From Symbiodinium microadriaticum (taxonomy: Eukaryota; Sar; Dinophyceae; Suessiales; Symbiodiniaceae): a stretch of DNA of 64,000 nt. A program made the translations under genes and the position numbers. Positions within the stretch are counted from its first letter, which is position 1, and each line of letters opens with the position of its first letter. Of the stretch, positions 60,562 through 64,000 are shown in pieces. The stretch is taken from NCBI GenBank assembly GCA_001939145.1, contig LSRX01000797.1, forward strand, positions 35,631-99,630. Direction: 5' to 3'. The notes below the pieces were generated by a model. That model did no database searches and had not been told where the DNA came from. It was given only the letters and a program-made list of their open reading frames with translations.

Positions 60562-61091
60562 GTACGTTCTGAGTTCTAGGGGAGGGCATAGTCATAGTAC
60601 TGTTGTTATAAGGTTTTTCCTACAGCACAGGGCATACTACGAGTATTATTTCTGTGGTTGATCGTCATTGCCGCTGCCACCGGCACCAACATCCGCACCA
60701 ACTCCACCGCCACGGCCACTGCAAGGCGCTGCGACCACCATCTTCTTCACGACCTCGGTCATACTATCATGCACTAGACGCCACCGCCACCAACAACAGC
60801 ACCATCAGCATCGTCGTCGTCGCTGCAATCAGTCACTGTCACCGTTATCGGCATCGTCATCCCACTAGTCACCAGTAGCCTCGCAATGACCATCAGCAGC
60901 CTCACCACCTCAAAAACTTGGAATCACTATAACCGTAAGGCAACCCTAGTGACATCGTACACAGGCAAGAGTTGTGGTAGGATGCTGAATGGAAGACTGG
61001 TTCTGGGGAACAGCAGCTTGCTTGTTCGGTCGGAACAGGCGACATGAAGTGAATGAACACGGTTCAGTCTTCATTTCTCGTTTCTTCACAG

Positions 61092-61406
61092 CTTGAAACG
61101 TTCCTCCCTTCCGTAGTGGTAGGGGTACCAATGCAACCAGAACCAAGAACCCAAAACCTTGAACCGGAGCTGTTCTTGAGGCACCGCCGGTCGAGCGTCG
61201 GGCACGAAGGCAGGTTCGACTCCTCAGGTTTAGTAGGCCAGATTTGTCCGAAGACCTCATACAGGGCGTGTATGGTACCCTATATCTACACTATTGTGAG
61301 GCCTACAGCCCTGAGACACGGATGTAAACTCTGCAAAAATCTCGTGTGGGACCAGTTCTCCTCGGTCGAAGCAGCCCTCCCTCACCTCAACCTTGGTGGA
61401 GTGTAA
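61092..61406 (+). CDS. candidate last exon of the same gene, 104 codons
   Basis: A strong acceptor (CATTTCTCGTTTCTTCACAG, ending 61091) precedes a phase-0 frame to TAA 61404-61406: LETFLPSVVVGVPMQPEPRT, later MVPYIYTIVRPTALRHGCKL and NLVWDQFSSVEAALPHLNLG. A CKLC pair is the only motif. The intron between the two exons (60562-61091) contains CAC/CAT-rich DNA. No family is recognised. Confidence 0.47.
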   Translation, partial: LETFLPSVVVGVPMQPEPRTQNLEPELFLRHRRSSVGHEGRFDSSGLVGQICPKTSYRACMVPYIYTIVRPTALRHGCKLCKNLVWDQFSSVEAALPHLNLGGV

Positions 61407-61499
61407 CTAGATTGTTGATACAGGGTTTTGGGGGTTGGTATAAGGCCAGAGGATTTTCCCCCAGATAGTTTTAGCCATATTAGGGGTTCTAGCTAAATA

Positions 61500-61765
61500 A
61501 TGGGCCGCGCTGTGTCCACCGCCGCAGGGGGTGCGACATGCAGTCGGCATGCAGGGTGGGCGCGCCGTGTCCGCCGCCGGCGAAGCGAGAGCAGTGGCAT
61601 GCCGTCGGCATGCAGGTGGGGTGCTCTGTGTCCACCGCCGCTCAAGGGGTGCAGCGGTATGCAGTCGGCATGCAGGGTGGGGCGCGCCGTGTCCGCCGCC
61701 GGCGAAGGGGGTGCAGCGGCATGCAGGCAGCATGCAGTGGGGTGCGCCGTGTCCACCGCCGCTTG
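61500..61765. repeat. about 60-bp GC-rich tandem repeat, five copies
   Basis: GTGTCCRCCGCCG words recur at 61512, 61567, 61628, 61689 and 61749. Between them lie GCAGTCGGCATGCAGG-type words containing the palindrome GCATGC. Frames of 87-168 codons on both strands carry 20-residue repeats and are probably by-products. Confidence 0.9.
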
Positions 61766-62029
61766 GGATCACAGAAAGATCAGCCAAATTTCGTTGATTG
61801 TTTTTGCCGAGTTTTGGTGATTGATTTTCGGGGCTGACAGCTAGCCAATGCCAGCAACAAGTGCACACGCCGGGTCCCAGACCCGCTCCTGGACCCGCGT
61901 AAATTACTACCAAAAATCAACCAAATTTGGACAAGATCTCTCCAAGATAACTACCACCACTTTCATTTTGAAGACTTTTCCCTCCAGCCTACACTCCCCT
62001 CCACAATCGACGAATTCTGAGGCGTGGTA

Positions 62030-62275
62030 CTGCGCAGTAGCACAGTGTAGTACAGTAGTACCGTAATAGTACAGTAGTAGTACAGTACAGTACAGTAGTA
62101 GTACAGTAGTAATACAGTAGTAGTACAGCAGTAGTACAGTAGTAGTACAGTAGTAGTACAGAAGTAGTACAATAGTAGTACAGCAGTAGTACATCAGTAG
62201 TACAGTAGTACAGTAGTCGTGTAGTAGTACAATAGCAGTGCCGTAGTGAAACAGTAGTAGTAATAGTACAGTATG
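62030..62275. repeat. CAGTAGTA-rich tract
   Basis: ACAGTAGTAGT words repeat with irregular spacing and then pass into TTTAGGG-like DNA to about 62400. Poly-Tyr/Leu frames on the minus strand are by-products. 62400-62575 shows nothing. Confidence 0.85.
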
Positions 62276-62577
62276 GTTTGGGTTTGAGGGTTTGAGGGTT
62301 TAGGGTTTAGGCAGTTTAGGCTTAAGTGGTGTTTCGGGTTTAGGGAGAGTTTCGGGTTTCAGGTCCGGGGTTTTAGGGTTGCGAGGGAGGTTTTAGGTCG
62401 TGGCTGCTTTAAGATTGACCGATTGACCATGACTAGAAGGGAAAAAACACAACCAAACAACAATCGGGCCCTCCCCCCCAAAAAAAAACATTACTCGGGC
62501 GGCCATTTTTTTGGTCCTGGCTTGATTAAGGAAAAAACGCATTGAAGCGGCCCATCGATGTATTTGAGCCGCCACAT

Positions 62578-63475
62578 GATCAGCACCCAAATGGGGAGTG
62601 GTCGTCAGCACGAAATGGCAGCATGGTGTCTTCACCAAAATGCCCCAGAATGATGTCGTGTCGTCTGCCGTCGTCTGCTTGGAAGAAATGATGGCGTGGG
62701 ATCTGGAATGCCGCGCTGCGAGGAGCTGGCCTGATCAAGTGGCCCTGGTGAGCCAAAATCGTTGAATTTGGATGGTAGCGGACTTCGGAGTGACAGGAAG
62801 TGGTGGTGAGATGAAACTGTCCCCACCACCAGTGTACCACGGCGAGCTGGAGAAATGGGAAGATTGGTCATGGCAACTGAAGCGGTATGTTGGATTGTAC
62901 AGGCCCTTTGCGAGGCGAGTGATGCATGATGGGTTCCCAGAGAGTGACCGCTCATGACTTGAGCGAAGCCTTTGACGTGCAGCAGACACAAAACAGCGAA
63001 CTGTATTGTTCTCCTCACGACATTTGGCGCGCATGCTGGCGCAGAACACTGGCGGCGCCACGTGGGCGATTCATCGAAACGAGGACACAGAATGTCTGTG
63101 AGATTTGGGGAGGATTGCGCAGACAGTTTGCAGTGCCGAGTCTCCTGAGTGAGATCCCTTCGTTCAAGCTGCGAGGTGATCAACTGGAGAGTGATCTGAG
63201 TGATGTCATCATCTTGAAGAATCGTCGGAGCTGGCATGTAGAATGGAAAAGCCGCTGAAAAGCCTCCCCTATGCCAAGAAGGATCTCATAGATGTGTGCA
63301 TGATGAGTGCCTTGCGGAAGTCACAGCAGTGGAACTGCAAGAAGTGCTTGAGGAGAATGGCAAGGAAACGTGCAGTCGAGAAGTGGCCGTCGTGAGCAGG
63401 ACATGGGTGCAGAACAATGTCAATCAGCTCCTCAAGCTTGGCAATTACGTTAAACAGTTTACTGACCATGTCAGC
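62578..63475 (+). pseudogene. Gag-like retroelement relic, copy 1
   Basis: ATG 62772 opens MVADFGVTGSGGEMKLSPPP, then YHGELEKWEDWSWQLKRYVG, a pattern like the W-x2-W-containing Gag N-termini of dinoflagellate copia elements. The frame stops at TGA 62955-62957. The protein then continues in other frames: DLSEAFDVQQTQNSELY, then VPSLLSEIPSFKLRGDQLES and LSDVIILKNRRS. Several indels break it. Long minus-strand frames here (up to 201 codons) are shadows. The copy is directly repeated about 898 bp downstream. Confidence 0.6.
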
Positions 63476-64000
63476 CATATCAGCACCCAAATAGGAAGTG
63501 GTCGTCAGCATGAATTGGCAGCATGGTCATCATCAGAATGCCCCAGAATGATGTCGTGTCGTCTGCCGTCGTCTGCTTGGAAGACATGATGGCGTGGTTT
63601 CTGCAATGCCACACTGCGAGGAGCTGGCCTGATCAAGTGGCCCTGATGAGCCAAAATCGTTGAATTTGCATGGTAGCGGACTTCGGAGTGACAGGAAGTG
63701 GTGGTGAGATGAAACTGTCCCCACCACCAGTGTACCACGGTGAGCTGGAGAAATGGGAAGATTGGTCATGGCAACTGAAGCGCTACGTTGGATTGCACAG
63801 GCCCTTTGCGAAGCGAGTGACGCATGATGGGTTCCCAGAGAGTGACCGCTCATGACTTGAGCGAAGCCTTTGACGTGCAGCAGACACAAAACAGCGAACT
63901 GTTATTGTTCTCTTCACGACAATTGGCGTGCATGCTGGCACAGATCATTGGCGGTGCCACGTGGGCGATTCATCGAAACGAGGACACAGGAGACTGACCA
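63476..64000 (+). pseudogene. Gag-like retroelement relic, copy 2 (cut by window end)
   Basis: Nearly the same sequence as 62578-63102, offset by about 898 bp, with scattered substitutions and small indels. The start MVADFGVTGSGGEM is at 63670 and again stops after about 61 codons. The downstream ATWAIHRNEDTGD part is visible at the window edge. The duplication may be longer than two copies. Confidence 0.6.

Noticed and set aside
61150..61230. Possible tRNA T-arm (GGTTCGACTCC)
   Set aside because: No acceptor stem, D-arm or anticodon arm can be drawn around it; it lies inside a candidate exon.
62632..63237. 201-codon minus-strand frame
   Set aside because: Antisense to the Gag-like relic, and a matching shadow (118 codons) appears in the second copy.
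1..64000. CRISPR-like arrays or bacterial operons
   Set aside because: All direct repeats are contiguous microsatellites or satellites without unique spacers, and gene structure is eukaryotic.

Overview
The window looks like nuclear DNA of a dinoflagellate, probably a Symbiodiniaceae-like alga. The grounds are: a gene with short introns, one of which fits a GA-AG boundary flanked by a direct repeat; very many TTTAGGG/CCCTAAA tracts; a large load of microsatellites; and a Ty1/copia-type retrotransposon with extra domains of a kind I recall from dinoflagellates. The species cannot be told from the sequence. Nothing here looks bacterial, and I see no operon, CRISPR array or convincing tRNA or rRNA gene.

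Layout. 1-6.9 kb: microsatellites, TTTAGGG-rich DNA and a few weak coding islands. 6.9-8.6 kb: a 119-bp satellite array, followed by an AT-rich coding relic broken by indels and stops (8.6-9.2 kb). 9.2-20.7 kb: intergenic or intronic DNA with islands that read like exons of unrecognised genes. 21.0-24.0 kb: a pure ACAGAC hexanucleotide array. 24.3-26.1 kb: candidate minus-strand exons. 26.4-27.9 kb: a 9-bp GGTGGTGCT array. 28.7-31.3 kb: candidate plus-strand exons, one with a SAM-methyltransferase motif I.

The best-supported object is a complete LTR retrotransposon on the minus strand (31,982-43,381; 11.4 kb). It has identical 290-bp LTRs, a 5-bp target duplication, a primer-binding site matching the anticodon arm of initiator tRNA-Met, and a purine tract. 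In coding order it encodes Gag with CCCH and CCHC zinc fingers, an aspartic protease, a cytosine-C5-methyltransferase-like domain, integrase, a 2-oxoglutarate/Fe(II) dioxygenase-like domain, copia reverse transcriptase, RNase H and a C-terminal extension with predicted membrane helices. Its frame is broken several times although its LTRs are identical.

44.6-52.7 kb: more candidate exons on both strands. 52.9-55.6 kb: a four-exon flavin-containing monooxygenase gene with an N-terminal EF-hand-like segment, the only confident host gene. 56-64 kb: a mosaic of microsatellites, TTTAGGG-rich DNA, a two-exon candidate gene (60.5-61.4 kb), a 60-bp GC-rich repeat, and a tandemly duplicated, decayed Gag-like sequence running off the right edge.

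Most host 'exon' calls rest on codon texture and splice signals read by eye. They are given low confidence and need transcript evidence. All five N characters sit in or at the edge of tandem arrays, so array lengths may be assembly products.
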